Shown here piece after piece: positions 27,001 through 35,762 of a DNA stretch of 46,663 nucleotides; the first letter of the stretch is position 1; each line of letters starts with the position of its first letter. Source of the stretch: a bacterium (lineage in GTDB: Bacteria; Auribacterota; UBA3054). The stretch is taken from the NCBI GenBank assembly GCA_017963805.1, contig JAGCTE010000023.1:1-46663 (forward strand), written 5' to 3'. Made by a program: the position numbers and the translations under genes. The notes below the pieces were generated by a model. The model had not been told where the DNA came from. It searched no databases and saw only the letters and a list, made by a program, of their open reading frames with translations.

Positions 27001-28621
27001 TTTTAGCAAGGGCGGCAGCGACGACTACTTCTCGGTGCTGCGCTTCTTCCAGTGGGGCGAAGGCGAATTCTGCGTGGACGACATAAAAGTCGAGCGCTAC
27101 GTCACGGAAAACCCCATCGAAAAACTGGCATCGCTTTCGAACATCGAGACGGCAGCCCATTCCGATCCCGATGCGGACGGGCTTTTCGCGAGGATAAGGA
27201 TGCCGGGCGGTCTGCAGGACAAGTTTGACCTGCAGTTCAACATTGATTTCCTGCTCGACAACAAGGCCTCGAAATTCGTGCTGGGCCAGGACAGCGCCGA
27301 CCGCCAGTTCCAAAGCGAATTCATAAACGAGGGCGGCGATTTCAAACTCCAGTTGAGCGACTACGTGGAGAATCCGCATCTTGTTTCGACCGAGTTCGCC
27401 ACCAACGCTTTCATAAGCTACGGTTACAAGGTCAACACCGCGACCGGTAACAAGATATTGCGCAGACTCTTTGTCGACGGCGACAAAATGTCCGTGGATG
27501 GAGCGCTGACCGGCTCCCAGATCAAGCCTAGCACTGCCGTCGATTCCGTGAGGCTGTATCTGCCCAAGGGGCTTGGCGAGGCGCTGATCAAGAGCTTGGA
27601 AGTCAAGCTCATGCCTCTTGAGAAAGCCTCCCTGGGCGTCGCGCCCAGGCCTTTCAGGATAGGGGAGCTGGAGACGGAATGGATCCTCACCAACGCGGCT
27701 CCTTCCGAAACGATCAACTATACCGCCAGCATAACTTCCGGTTCCGACATATTCGAAGTCGTGCCAGACAACGGTTCCTTCACTGACAGGGCCTCCCTCT
27801 TCATCCGCTGCAAGGATGAGTCGACCGTCTTCGGCAAAGACCTTGGCGTCGTTACGATCGACGCCGGCGAGGCCGGAACCATAACGAAGAGGTTCATCCG
27901 CCCCCGCGGCAACGAGCATGACGGCTACCTTCTCTATTCCGACGATTTTAAAAACAGCGTGGACGAGGAGCTCGACGTTACCGACAGCTCCTGGAGCCAG
28001 CGTGAAGACCTCTCCGTCAAGGTCGAGAGCGACGGCAGCAGCGCTTACCTCCGCTTCGCCAGGAACAAATCCTCCGTTTTGCCCAACCAGGACCAGGGCG
28101 CCTTCGTCTTCATCGGCGCGCCGCTCGGACACAGCACCAACCTGAATTTCCGCGTGAAGTGCAAGCTGCGTTTCCCGGAGGAGTACAACGGCTACTTCTA
28201 CCTGACCCAGAACGAGGACCAGCGCCAGTTCCAGAGCTCTTTCTCCGCCGTCACCTCGAGCGGGCAGAAGATGATCAAGCTCGCTTTGACCGACTACACG
28301 AGGAACACCGGCCTCTTCACCAAGAACGCTCCCAGGGGCGGCTGGATCGTCTACGACTACGAGCTCAACGCCCTGCCCAGCTACAAGAAGCTCGAGGAGA
28401 TCACCTTCTACGACACCACCAAAGTGGAAGGCTACAAGATAGGCGGCACGAAAGTCCAGCCTTCCGACCAGATCGATTTCCTCCGTCTCAACCTTACGGG
28501 CAGCTCGGCCTTCGTCGACGTCAAAGACCTGGTCGTGACGCTGGAAAATCCCGTCCCCGAACCGGCTTTGCTAGCCATAACGGCGGCGCTAGCGCTGCTT
28601 CTCATAAGAAAAAGGAACTGA
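24050..28621 (+). CDS. Giant secreted subtilisin-family (S8) protease C, tandem paralogue of B
   Basis: This 1523-aa paralogue has the same architecture and nearly the same length as protease B: signal peptide (ends LIA before DPG), propeptide, catalytic domain with D234, H278, N374 and S472, KP-43-like barrel, BACON-like fold, jelly roll (SEDFESYE), second jelly-roll-like unit, second BACON-like fold (DAGEAG) and third jelly roll. The end is VPEP (1502-1505) plus a hydrophobic segment and RKRN. Differences from B are concentrated around the active-site cleft (ADFSARGPCEDGR against AGFSSRGPCLDGR, for example) and in surface loops of the accessory modules, so substrate preference may differ. 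It lies in a co-directional array, 22 nt after B, and the sixA-like gene follows after 1 nt. Confidence 0.92.
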   Translation: MKKLALFTALVSLSLIADPGEIRLIKATIDPSSPTVSSLRSPVCSPTQDGTRFYIVQPEKNFTPEERAEAESCGVIFRGNIPPNAYTVEAKESGIEALKRRFSILYAGEYLPEYKLLYPGADEESLNANGEETYHPVQVGTVKKEYLPAIEEALESVGAKEIEPLFGTLEPCLKALLTNSQAYEIARRGDVAFIEPYAPEEICNDVSRSEFLCNVDDLQLEGYTGKGQMVCIQDTGLDNGDPENIHPDFKGKIIKGRGTAGIARERGTYDDWSDAGNHGTHVCGSATGNGAASDGQYRGMACDADIFCLCAGLRSGYISSGTEEDLQNTYNEGARVMNNSWGSNSDGYYGSGARLYDQIIWNNKDYTICFSSGNGNKKIDLPTQSAIMYDSAAKNIITVGGSENWRPKLATECEPYDGVHQGIADFSARGPCEDGRIKPDIIAPATGVYSTLASADKTSTRAQYYTYMGGTSMASPIAAGCAAVVRDYLTNNRGVESPSAALVKCVMCVGAKTLFPGQYYHFMEIPNERPNNVEGHGHVNVKESLEPTDGKMSFVEMSFSATGKAVTNYFDKPAGCELIVGLCWTDYPGTWGAEKALVNDLDLTVVDTDGVEHTLNDHVNNIEVLRLGSCSAGRYGVIVKANNIMEGVQPCAVVFSYGKGWKVGSLAFTDEPYFPLKETTCALSLTNTVPNSYIGYRAEIIDDPENIFTLSKAEGKFYGSETLTLTADLSKANSKRPYCIVKINAQAAGCLVRKISLANGSDEEGYTLYKEDFTQGTIKDVLEQDAALSATSEVSFKLKTVSPDYFDLVKSEDFESYEADESIIGKGGWTVGYGPSTNGSSIVRAEIKDGLTNKYLEVRYLTGNYAPHLKIQGIKSKWTDAHAHGYFFVTARVKLSGRGDKTFSFFTPDIAEGVFKRKGTGFIFDSDGKDEEGNKFRSRGYLPDGEWTDLEMLIEADAVKVNGANRHVLRRLKFAGVEEDCYGVFSKGGSDDYFSVLRFFQWGEGEFCVDDIKVERYVTENPIEKLASLSNIETAAHSDPDADGLFARIRMPGGLQDKFDLQFNIDFLLDNKASKFVLGQDSADRQFQSEFINEGGDFKLQLSDYVENPHLVSTEFATNAFISYGYKVNTATGNKILRRLFVDGDKMSVDGALTGSQIKPSTAVDSVRLYLPKGLGEALIKSLEVKLMPLEKASLGVAPRPFRIGELETEWILTNAAPSETINYTASITSGSDIFEVVPDNGSFTDRASLFIRCKDESTVFGKDLGVVTIDAGEAGTITKRFIRPRGNEHDGYLLYSDDFKNSVDEELDVTDSSWSQREDLSVKVESDGSSAYLRFARNKSSVLPNQDQGAFVFIGAPLGHSTNLNFRVKCKLRFPEEYNGYFYLTQNEDQRQFQSSFSAVTSSGQKMIKLALTDYTRNTGLFTKNAPRGGWIVYDYELNALPSYKKLEEITFYDTTKVEGYKIGGTKVQPSDQIDFLRLNLTGSSAFVDVKDLVVTLENPVPEPALLAITAALALLLIRKRN

Positions 28622-28622
28622 T

Positions 28623-29066
28623 TTGGCCAAAGTCCTTGAATTGAAAAGCCTCACCTTCGTGAGGCACGCCTACGCCGTGAGCGCTGCCGATTTCTACGGC
28701 AGCGATCACGACAGGCCGCTCACGGATAAGGGCGTCGCGGCGGCGAAAGAGCTTTCAAAAGAGCTCGCGAAGACCGTTCCGCCGCCCGACGTCGTCTTGG
28801 TCAGCGACGCCGTAAGGGCCCTTGAAACGCTGAAGCAATTGAAAGACCTGATCGGCGAGGAGACGGAAATAAAGGAAATGAAAGAGCTTTACGACTGCTC
28901 GGCCGGCCAGCTTTACAACATCATAACTGAGAATCAGAAAGCGGGCGGGCACATGCTTGTAATAGGCCACAATCCGGCCGTTTCCCAGCTTTACTCCATG
29001 CTTTCGGGAGAATACACCGCTCTTTCTCCCGCCCAATCCCGCACCCTCATACTGGAAGAAGCCTAG
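28623..29066 (+). CDS. sixA: SixA-like histidine phosphatase
   Basis: This 147-aa protein of the histidine phosphatase superfamily has the N-terminal RHAYA catalytic motif (family RHG/RHA), SDAVRALET around the second active-site element, and the late GHNP motif containing the second catalytic His. Size and pattern fit SixA, which dephosphorylates phosphohistidine on signalling or phosphotransferase proteins in the cytoplasm. The start is TTG at 28623, chosen because AAAGGA (28611-28616) is at 6 nt spacing. An alternative in-frame TTG at 28641 would give an N-terminus (MKSLTFVRHA) closer to typical SixA. The gene begins 1 nt after protease C, so it is probably translationally coupled; a link between the two activities is not evident. 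Confidence 0.8.
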   Translation: MAKVLELKSLTFVRHAYAVSAADFYGSDHDRPLTDKGVAAAKELSKELAKTVPPPDVVLVSDAVRALETLKQLKDLIGEETEIKEMKELYDCSAGQLYNIITENQKAGGHMLVIGHNPAVSQLYSMLSGEYTALSPAQSRTLILEEA

Positions 29067-29079
29067 AAGCGGCCGTTTT

Positions 29080-29088
29080 TGCTATAAT
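29080..29088 (+). promoter_or_regulatory. Extended -10 promoter for the LysM lipoprotein / permease / protease D unit
   Basis: TGC-TATAAT (hexamer 29083-29088, perfect consensus) follows a five-T run right after the sixA stop codon and lies 30 nt before the next ATG. No good -35 is seen, which is normal for extended -10 promoters. Confidence 0.65.
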
Positions 29089-29118
29089 AACTTAATTAAC
29101 ATAAGTTTATAGCGATCT

Positions 29119-30219
29119 ATGGCGAAACTTCTGAAAATCCTCCTTTTGCTTTTCATGGCGCTTTCGCTTTGTTCCTGCGGCAGGAACAGAGCAGTGGCGG
29201 CGCGCCTCGTCGAGGAGTCCCAAAATTTGAGGGACGAGGGAATGATAGATCAGGCTAAGGAAAAACTGCTCCAGGCCAGCTACCTCGCGCCGAACCTTCC
29301 GGAAGTTTACCTTGAGCTCGGCATCCTTATGGACGAGTATTACCGCGACACCAAGGAAGCCGTCCCGTATTACGAGAAATTCCTCTCGCTCTCCGACAAT
29401 CCGGAAATGAAAGCGAAAGTCGTTTCCTGGCTTGAGGACGCGAAGAAGGGGATGGCGCTGCCTTTCGAACAGGTGAACGAACTGAGCCCGGAAGCAAGGG
29501 AGCTTCTCGACAAGAGGACCGAGCAGTTCGAAGCTCTGCGCCGCCAGCTTATCGACCGCTATGAAAGCGAACTGGCCAAACTGAGGGAAGGCGCCTCCAC
29601 CGTCGTCGTGACAGTTGCCGAAGCGGAAACTAAGGAAACGCCCGCCGCGCCCACCGAGACCAAGCCTGAAGCGAAACAGGAAACCGCTTCCGAAACGAAA
29701 CCATTAGTCGCCGCGGTTGAAAACAAAGCGGAAGAGCCCAAACCCTCCAAAGCCGAACTGAAGAAGCTGGAGGAGGAGAGGAAAAAGGAAGCCGCCCGCC
29801 TTGCCAAAGAGAAGAAGGAAAGGGAAGAGAAGATCGACGCTTTCGTGAAGAACATCGTCAAGGCCGGTGCGGACGCCGCGGAAACGACCGTCATCACCGC
29901 CAAAGAACTGCCGAAAGTTCCGGAATCCCAGGCGAAGATCGAGCTTGAACTGACGGAAGAGGACAAAGAGCCGGAGCAGCCCGAGACAGCCGCGGTCGCC
30001 AAAACGGAAGCGCCTCCAGAAAAGAAAGAGGAGCAGGAACCCCCCAAGGAAAAGGAGCCCAGGATCCACATCGTCGGCCAGGGCGACAATTTGGGAAACA
30101 TCTCGAGAAAGTATTACGGCGAATTCAAGCGCTGGAAAGACATAGCCGAAGCTAACAAAGACATCCTGCCTGATCCCAACAAGCTCAAGATCGGCATGAA
30201 ACTGGTGATCCCTGAATAA
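29119..30219 (+). CDS. LysM-domain lipoprotein with N-terminal TPR-like helices
   Basis: The 366-aa product has a lipoprotein signal with lipobox LCSC, giving lipidated Cys20. Residues about 25-115 are helical and resemble one or two TPR units (the A.L.P..PEVYLELGILMDEY pattern). A long Ala/Glu/Lys/Pro-rich, low-complexity linker follows (about 150-310). A C-terminal LysM domain (about 316-366, HIVGQGDNLGNISRKYYG ... IGMKLVIPE) should bind peptidoglycan. The domain order suggests a protein tethered to a membrane that reaches the cell wall, for envelope organisation or cell division. Its stop overlaps the next start by one base (TAATG, 30217-30221). Confidence 0.85.
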   Translation: MAKLLKILLLLFMALSLCSCGRNRAVAARLVEESQNLRDEGMIDQAKEKLLQASYLAPNLPEVYLELGILMDEYYRDTKEAVPYYEKFLSLSDNPEMKAKVVSWLEDAKKGMALPFEQVNELSPEARELLDKRTEQFEALRRQLIDRYESELAKLREGASTVVVTVAEAETKETPAAPTETKPEAKQETASETKPLVAAVENKAEEPKPSKAELKKLEEERKKEAARLAKEKKEREEKIDAFVKNIVKAGADAAETTVITAKELPKVPESQAKIELELTEEDKEPEQPETAAVAKTEAPPEKKEEQEPPKEKEPRIHIVGQGDNLGNISRKYYGEFKRWKDIAEANKDILPDPNKLKIGMKLVIPE

Positions 30220-31241
30220 TGGCGATCTTTTGGCACAGCGTGGAAACGGTATTGATCCTGTTCCTCATGGGAGCGGCCGGATACTGGCTTGCCAAAAGGG
30301 AGATACTTGATTCCGGAACGCGCCACAAGCTGAGCAGGGTGTTGGTTGAGATCTTTCTGCCGTCCCTTATAGTGGCGCAGCTTCTGCCCGCGGCCTCGGG
30401 GTCTGATTGGAAGAGCTTGTGGATCGTCCCGGTGATGGCTTTTTTCAATCTCGCCCTGGGAATGGTACTGGGCGCCTTGACAGCCCGCACCGCGAAAATG
30501 AAAGATTTGACGAGCCCCAGCATGGCCGCCATGGCTTTCACCAACACCGGATACGTGCCCATAGGTCTTGTCGTGGCGCTTTCCCTTTCCCGCGCCTTTT
30601 CGAGCCTGGGGTACAATGATATCAGCCGCGGGACCGGGATAGTGGCGCTTTACCTGGTGATCTTTTCCCCCTTGCTCTGGCTTATCGGCTACAATCTGAT
30701 CGCCTTTTCGTCCCTTCGCGAGATGAACCTGAAAAAATGCCTGACGCCGCCGCTCATAACGGCTTTCGTCACGCTTGTTTTTGCCTTCACCCCTCTGCAC
30801 AAACTCTTCATCAGCCCGGGCGCGCCCTTGCAGTTCATCTTCGCCGCGGCCAGCATGTTCGGCGACGCCACCGCGCCCTGCGCGCTTCTGCTTCTGGGCG
30901 CCAACCTTGCCAGTTCCGAGGACCGCGAGAAGATCCCGGCTGTCTTTCTTTTTCATTTTTCTTTCGCCAAGTATGTCGTCGCTCCTTTGCTTTCGGCGCT
31001 CTTTTTTATGCTTATCACGAAGGCCGTGTCCCTTGAAGTGACGCCTGTCACGGCTTTGATAATCCTTTTGGAAGGCGCCATGCCTCCCGGGCTGAACCTC
31101 ATCATAATCTGCCAGAACACCAGAAAGCACCTTGCTTTCATGACGTCGCTGCTCTTCTGGAATTATCTGATCGCCCTCCCGTTTTTGATAATTTGGCTCT
31201 ACGCGGCCTACTACCTTATAAACAACTCCCGATTCATATAA
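30219..31241 (+). CDS. AEC-family permease (auxin efflux carrier type)
   Basis: This 340-aa inner-membrane protein has about ten hydrophobic segments arranged in two halves, with the AEC pattern: an N-terminal GYWLAKREIL..G...LS..L..IFLPSL block, FTNTGYVPIGL in the first half, and GDATAPCALLLLGANLA in the second. Bacterial members are described as transporters of organic acids such as malate or malonate; the substrate here cannot be read from sequence. The start overlaps the LysM lipoprotein stop by one base, and protease D begins 3 nt after its stop, so the three form one transcription unit. Confidence 0.85.
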   Translation: MAIFWHSVETVLILFLMGAAGYWLAKREILDSGTRHKLSRVLVEIFLPSLIVAQLLPAASGSDWKSLWIVPVMAFFNLALGMVLGALTARTAKMKDLTSPSMAAMAFTNTGYVPIGLVVALSLSRAFSSLGYNDISRGTGIVALYLVIFSPLLWLIGYNLIAFSSLREMNLKKCLTPPLITAFVTLVFAFTPLHKLFISPGAPLQFIFAAASMFGDATAPCALLLLGANLASSEDREKIPAVFLFHFSFAKYVVAPLLSALFFMLITKAVSLEVTPVTALIILLEGAMPPGLNLIIICQNTRKHLAFMTSLLFWNYLIALPFLIIWLYAAYYLINNSRFI

Positions 31242-31244
31242 CCA

Positions 31245-34200
31245 ATGAAAAAGCTCCTTTTCCTCATCCTTGTTTGCGCTGCTTTTGTCAGCGCCGGCCC
31301 CGGACCCATTCATCTTCTTAAGGCGACCATCGACCCCTCGCAGCCCAGCGTTTCCGCAATTAGCGAAAACGTTCCCGAGACGGTCGACGGCACGGCTCTC
31401 TACCTTGCCGCGCCGATGGTGAACTTCACGCCCGAAGAGCTCGCCGAACTGCCGAGTCTCGGCGTGCGCGTCGACGGCTTCGTCTTCCCGAACGCCTACA
31501 TCATCGAAGTGAAGAAAGCGAAGCTCAACGACCTGAAGGCGCGCTTTGATTTTTCTTACCTCGGGCCGTACCTGCCGGAATACAAGCTGACCTTCCCGGA
31601 CAGCGTGGCCGCTGAGGGCGAAGAGAAGCCCTTCCAGGTCCTGATCGGCGCCCTGAAAGCTGATTACAGGGAAAAGATCGTCGAGAAACTGGAAGCGTTT
31701 GGAATTTACGATCACGAACTGACGACGGGCAATTTCGAACCGGGCGTCATCGCCTACGTGACCAATGGCCAGGCCAAGGAATTGGCGGAGATGCCGGAAG
31801 TCCGCTTCATCGAGGAATACGAGATCCCTATGCCGGAGTGCAACGACGTCAGGTCGGAGCCGATGGCCAACGTCGACTATCTCCATCTGGAAGGCTACCG
31901 CGGCGAAGGTCAGATGATCTGCATTCAGGACACCGGGCTTGACAACGGCAGGATCCCCGACATGAACCCGGACTATACGAGCAATGACAGGCTGATCATC
32001 GGCCGCTGCACCACCTCCGTCGCCAACCAGAGGGGCACTTACGACGACTGGAGCGACGCCGGCAGCCACGGCAGCCACGTGACCGGCTGCGCCCTTGGCA
32101 ACGGAAAAATGAGCGACGGGCTTTACCGCGGCATGGCGCCCTTGGCCAGCCTGTATGTTCTCTGCGCCGGCTCCAACGGCGGCGGCATATTGTCCGGCAA
32201 CGACGAGGACTACGAGATCATGTACCAGGCCGGCGCCCGCATCATGAACTGCAGCTTCGGCAGTGGACGCGGCGGACGCTACTATTCCAGCGCGCGCAAC
32301 GACGACAGGCTGATGTGGGAGCATAACGACTTTTTGATCTGCCATTCCGCAGGCAACTACAACGACTGCCCGGAAGATCCGACTTCCCAGCTCAACGACC
32401 AGTCGGCCGCCAAGAGCACCATCGTCGTGGGCGCCTCTGAAAAGAAAGGCTATTACGACGGCGTGCACCAGGGATTGGCGGGCTACTCCAGCCGCGGCCC
32501 CTGCGCCGACGGGCGCATGAAGCCGGACGTGGTCATTCCGGGCTCCGGCATCATGGCCGCCGGCTACGGCGGACAGCAGAGCGCGGTGAGAGACCAGTAT
32601 TATTACGGCGCCGGCGGCACCTCCATGAGCTCGCCCCTGGCGGCCGGCTGCTGCGCCATCATCAGAGAATACCTTGAAAAAGACAGGGGCGTCGAGAAGC
32701 CGCACGGCTCTTTGACCAAAGCGATCCTGATCGCCGGCTGCCGCACGCTCTACCCCGGCCAGTATCCCGATTTCGACGAAGTGGCGAATTTCAGGCCCAA
32801 CTACATGGAAGGCCACGGACACGTCAACTTAAGGGAAAGCCTAATTCCGGAAAACGGCAAGATGGATTTCTTCGAATGCTCGCTGAGAAGAAACGGCGAC
32901 GCCGCCACCAATGTTTTTGAAAAACCGGCCGACTGCGACTTGACGGTCGCCCTGGCCTGGAGCGACTATCCCGGAACCAGCGGCGCCGAGAAGGCCATCG
33001 TCAACGACCTCGACCTTTACGTCGTTTCGCCGAACGGCACCGTTTACAACCGCGACAATCACCTGGACACCACCGAAATACTGCATCTCGGAAATAGCGA
33101 AGCCGGCTCCTACAAAGTGATCGTCAAGGCCACCACCTTGATGAACGGGCCGCAGATCGCCAGCGTCGCCTTCACCTACGGCACGAGCCAAAGGAACCCC
33201 GAGCTCGCGCTCGCGAATGAACCGCAGTTCGAGATGGGCAAGACCAGCTGCGAGATAGTTCTCACAAACCTGCAGGAGAACTGCAAGCTGGAGTTCACGG
33301 CCTCCTTCAACAAAAATTTCGAGAAAGTCTTCTCCTTCAGCGAGACTTCCGGCAGCTTTGAGAAGACGAAGACCATAGTGCTGACGGCCGACCTTAGCAG
33401 GGCCACCAGCTCGTACCCCGTCTGCGAATTCATGATCAACGGCGGCCAGGGCGGCTCGGTCGTGAGAACGATCGGCGTGCCGGTCGGGGGAGAAGAAGGA
33501 TACACGCTCTTTGATTCCCGCTTCCAGAGCGACGACACGGGTCCGACCGTCGAAGAGGACGTCGCCCTCAGCGAACAGGGCGGCACGATGGAAAACATAA
33601 CCTTCGTGGACCCCGTATACCTCGACACGGTCTTCCAGGAAGACTTCGAGACTTACGAAGCGGATGTTTCCGTGATCGGAAAGAACGGCTGGACCTTGGC
33701 CGCCGGCATCTCCACCAACGGAACCACCATGGCCAGGTACCAGGGCGGCAACAAATATCTTGAGATCTCCCGCATCAACGCCATCTACTGCCCGCATTAC
33801 AAGATCAGCGGGCTTGATTCCAAGTGGAGCGAAGCGTACCTTCACAGCTACCTCAAGATCAGCTTCAAGGCCAAGGTCTGGGGCACCGCCGACAAATCCT
33901 TCTCGCTTTGGACTCCGACGGTCGGCGAGCTCTTCTTCACCAAGTACGGCCGCAAATATGTCATCCGTTCCGGCTCCACCGAGGGCAGCCATCCCCAGTA
34001 CCGCACCAAGAACAGGCTCGTCGAGAACGAGTGGACGGATGTGGAGCTTTGGATAGAAGTCGACAACGACATGACCAAGCACACCGTAAGGAGAGTAAGG
34101 GTAGGGGATACCATCGAGGACTGCTACGGCCCGACCGGCGGCGCCGGCAACAACGACGCCTTCTCCATTCTGCGCTTCTACCAGTTCGGCAACGGCGGGT

Positions 34201-35762
34201 TCGCGTTCGACGACCTTAAGATCGAGCGCTACTATTCCAACGAAGGCAAAGAGCAGGTCATGACGCTTGAAGGCGAAGCCGACCCCACGGCCTCGGAAGA
34301 CGAAGCGGGCGTCTATTTCAAAGCCCGCATGCCGGAACTGCACGCCGAGGACCACGACTTCATATTCGACTCCACGCTGCGCATACAAGATGAGGGCGCC
34401 AGAGTGATAATAGGCCAGGATCCCCTCAACAGGCAGTTCCAAAGCGAGCTGCGCTGCGAGGGCGGGAAGGTCAAGCTCTACCTGACTGATCTGGCCTCGG
34501 ATCCTGAAATGATAACCGACACTGTGCAGCCGGGCGAATTCTTCCGCTACGGCTTCAGGATCAACACCGACTCCGGCAAAAAGATCGTAAAGCGCGTTTT
34601 CTTCGGCGACAAGGTCTATACGCTTGACAAGCCCATAGACGGCGAAAAGGTCGTCTCCGGCGGCGCGATCGAGGACATGCGTATATTTTTGCCCCAAAAC
34701 GGCAGCAAGCTTGACGTCGCGAACCTTGCCATAAGGACGGAAGAGTTCGAAACGCCGAAGCTTTTCGTCTGCTCCCGCGCTTTCAACTTGGGCGAGGAAT
34801 ATATGGAATGGGTCCTGACCAACAGCTACGCCAGCGCACCCATCTCCTTTACCGCCAGGATAACGGAAGGCGCCGACAAATTCAGCGTCGAGCCCGCGAG
34901 CGGAACTTTCAACGACGTCTGCGTCCTTAGGATCACCGGCCCCGACAACAGGGCGAGGGCGACCTACCTCTGGGGCGCGCTGGAAATAGACGCCGGTCCC
35001 GCCGGGAAGAAGACCCTGCGCTTCGGCTGCCCCTCCGGCTGCGACGAAAACGGCTACGTCCTCTACAAGTCCGATTTCGACAGTTACCCGGAAGGAACCG
35101 CGATGGATGACGTCGAGGCGAACTGGAAATGCGAGACCAGCACGACGGCCGAGTCCGGCCTCTACAAGGGCAGGAGCTTTGTTAGGGTGACGAAGGCCCG
35201 CAACTCAAGCCTGCCCACCACCGAGCAGGGCGCCTTCTGCCAGGTCGGGCTTCCCGAGGGCGTAATAGACGACCTGCCTCTGACGATAACCTGCCAGCTC
35301 AGGTTCCCGGAAGAGTTCAAGGGATATTTCTACTACACCCAGGATGAGCCTCACAGGCAGTTCCAGAGCGCCTTCACGACGACTTCCTCGGGCGGGCAGA
35401 AGTTCATCAAGGTGACGCTCACGGATTATCTGAGGAACACCGGTCTCTTCACCAACAAGACCAACGTTGATTCTTTCTTCGACTACTCTTTCGAGATCTC
35501 CTTCACCAACAGCGTGAAGTATCTCGACACCATCACCTTCGCCGATGTCACGAAAGAGGAGGGCCGCAAGATCACCGGAACCAAGATCAGTTCTTCCGAC
35601 GGGATCGATTCCCTCTGCTTCAGGCTGACTTACGACGGCACTTACGTGGACGTAAGGGATCTGACTGTCTCCATTGGCCCGTACGTTCCCGAACCGGGAA
35701 CGCTTGTCATGTTCCTGGCGCTTCTCGGGATTCCTTGCCTGAGAAAGTATCTTTTGATATAA
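31245..35762 (+). CDS. Giant secreted subtilisin-family (S8) protease D, divergent paralogue with VPEPGT tail
   Basis: The 1505-aa product follows the B/C plan: signal peptide (ends VSA), propeptide, catalytic domain, KP-43-like barrel, alternating BACON-like and jelly-roll modules (QEDFETYE opening), and a C-terminal VPEPGT (1481-1486), hydrophobic helix and RKY end. The catalytic set is complete: D229 in IQDTG, H275 in HGSHVTG, N371 in HSAGN and S460 in GTSMSSP. HGSH replaces the usual HGTH, and the catalytic and propeptide regions are clearly less similar to A, B and C than those are to each other. It is separated from the array by three unrelated genes and is read from a different promoter. 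The last codons also contain the promoter of the V-ATPase operon. Confidence 0.92.
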   Translation: MKKLLFLILVCAAFVSAGPGPIHLLKATIDPSQPSVSAISENVPETVDGTALYLAAPMVNFTPEELAELPSLGVRVDGFVFPNAYIIEVKKAKLNDLKARFDFSYLGPYLPEYKLTFPDSVAAEGEEKPFQVLIGALKADYREKIVEKLEAFGIYDHELTTGNFEPGVIAYVTNGQAKELAEMPEVRFIEEYEIPMPECNDVRSEPMANVDYLHLEGYRGEGQMICIQDTGLDNGRIPDMNPDYTSNDRLIIGRCTTSVANQRGTYDDWSDAGSHGSHVTGCALGNGKMSDGLYRGMAPLASLYVLCAGSNGGGILSGNDEDYEIMYQAGARIMNCSFGSGRGGRYYSSARNDDRLMWEHNDFLICHSAGNYNDCPEDPTSQLNDQSAAKSTIVVGASEKKGYYDGVHQGLAGYSSRGPCADGRMKPDVVIPGSGIMAAGYGGQQSAVRDQYYYGAGGTSMSSPLAAGCCAIIREYLEKDRGVEKPHGSLTKAILIAGCRTLYPGQYPDFDEVANFRPNYMEGHGHVNLRESLIPENGKMDFFECSLRRNGDAATNVFEKPADCDLTVALAWSDYPGTSGAEKAIVNDLDLYVVSPNGTVYNRDNHLDTTEILHLGNSEAGSYKVIVKATTLMNGPQIASVAFTYGTSQRNPELALANEPQFEMGKTSCEIVLTNLQENCKLEFTASFNKNFEKVFSFSETSGSFEKTKTIVLTADLSRATSSYPVCEFMINGGQGGSVVRTIGVPVGGEEGYTLFDSRFQSDDTGPTVEEDVALSEQGGTMENITFVDPVYLDTVFQEDFETYEADVSVIGKNGWTLAAGISTNGTTMARYQGGNKYLEISRINAIYCPHYKISGLDSKWSEAYLHSYLKISFKAKVWGTADKSFSLWTPTVGELFFTKYGRKYVIRSGSTEGSHPQYRTKNRLVENEWTDVELWIEVDNDMTKHTVRRVRVGDTIEDCYGPTGGAGNNDAFSILRFYQFGNGGFAFDDLKIERYYSNEGKEQVMTLEGEADPTASEDEAGVYFKARMPELHAEDHDFIFDSTLRIQDEGARVIIGQDPLNRQFQSELRCEGGKVKLYLTDLASDPEMITDTVQPGEFFRYGFRINTDSGKKIVKRVFFGDKVYTLDKPIDGEKVVSGGAIEDMRIFLPQNGSKLDVANLAIRTEEFETPKLFVCSRAFNLGEEYMEWVLTNSYASAPISFTARITEGADKFSVEPASGTFNDVCVLRITGPDNRARATYLWGALEIDAGPAGKKTLRFGCPSGCDENGYVLYKSDFDSYPEGTAMDDVEANWKCETSTTAESGLYKGRSFVRVTKARNSSLPTTEQGAFCQVGLPEGVIDDLPLTITCQLRFPEEFKGYFYYTQDEPHRQFQSAFTTTSSGGQKFIKVTLTDYLRNTGLFTNKTNVDSFFDYSFEISFTNSVKYLDTITFADVTKEEGRKITGTKISSSDGIDSLCFRLTYDGTYVDVRDLTVSIGPYVPEPGTLVMFLALLGIPCLRKYLLI

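Noticed and set aside
30114..32822. A 902-codon - strand frame across the AEC permease and protease D
   Set aside because: The product is low-complexity and rich in Arg, Gly, His and Lys, spans two well-supported + strand genes and has no ribosome site. It is a shadow frame.
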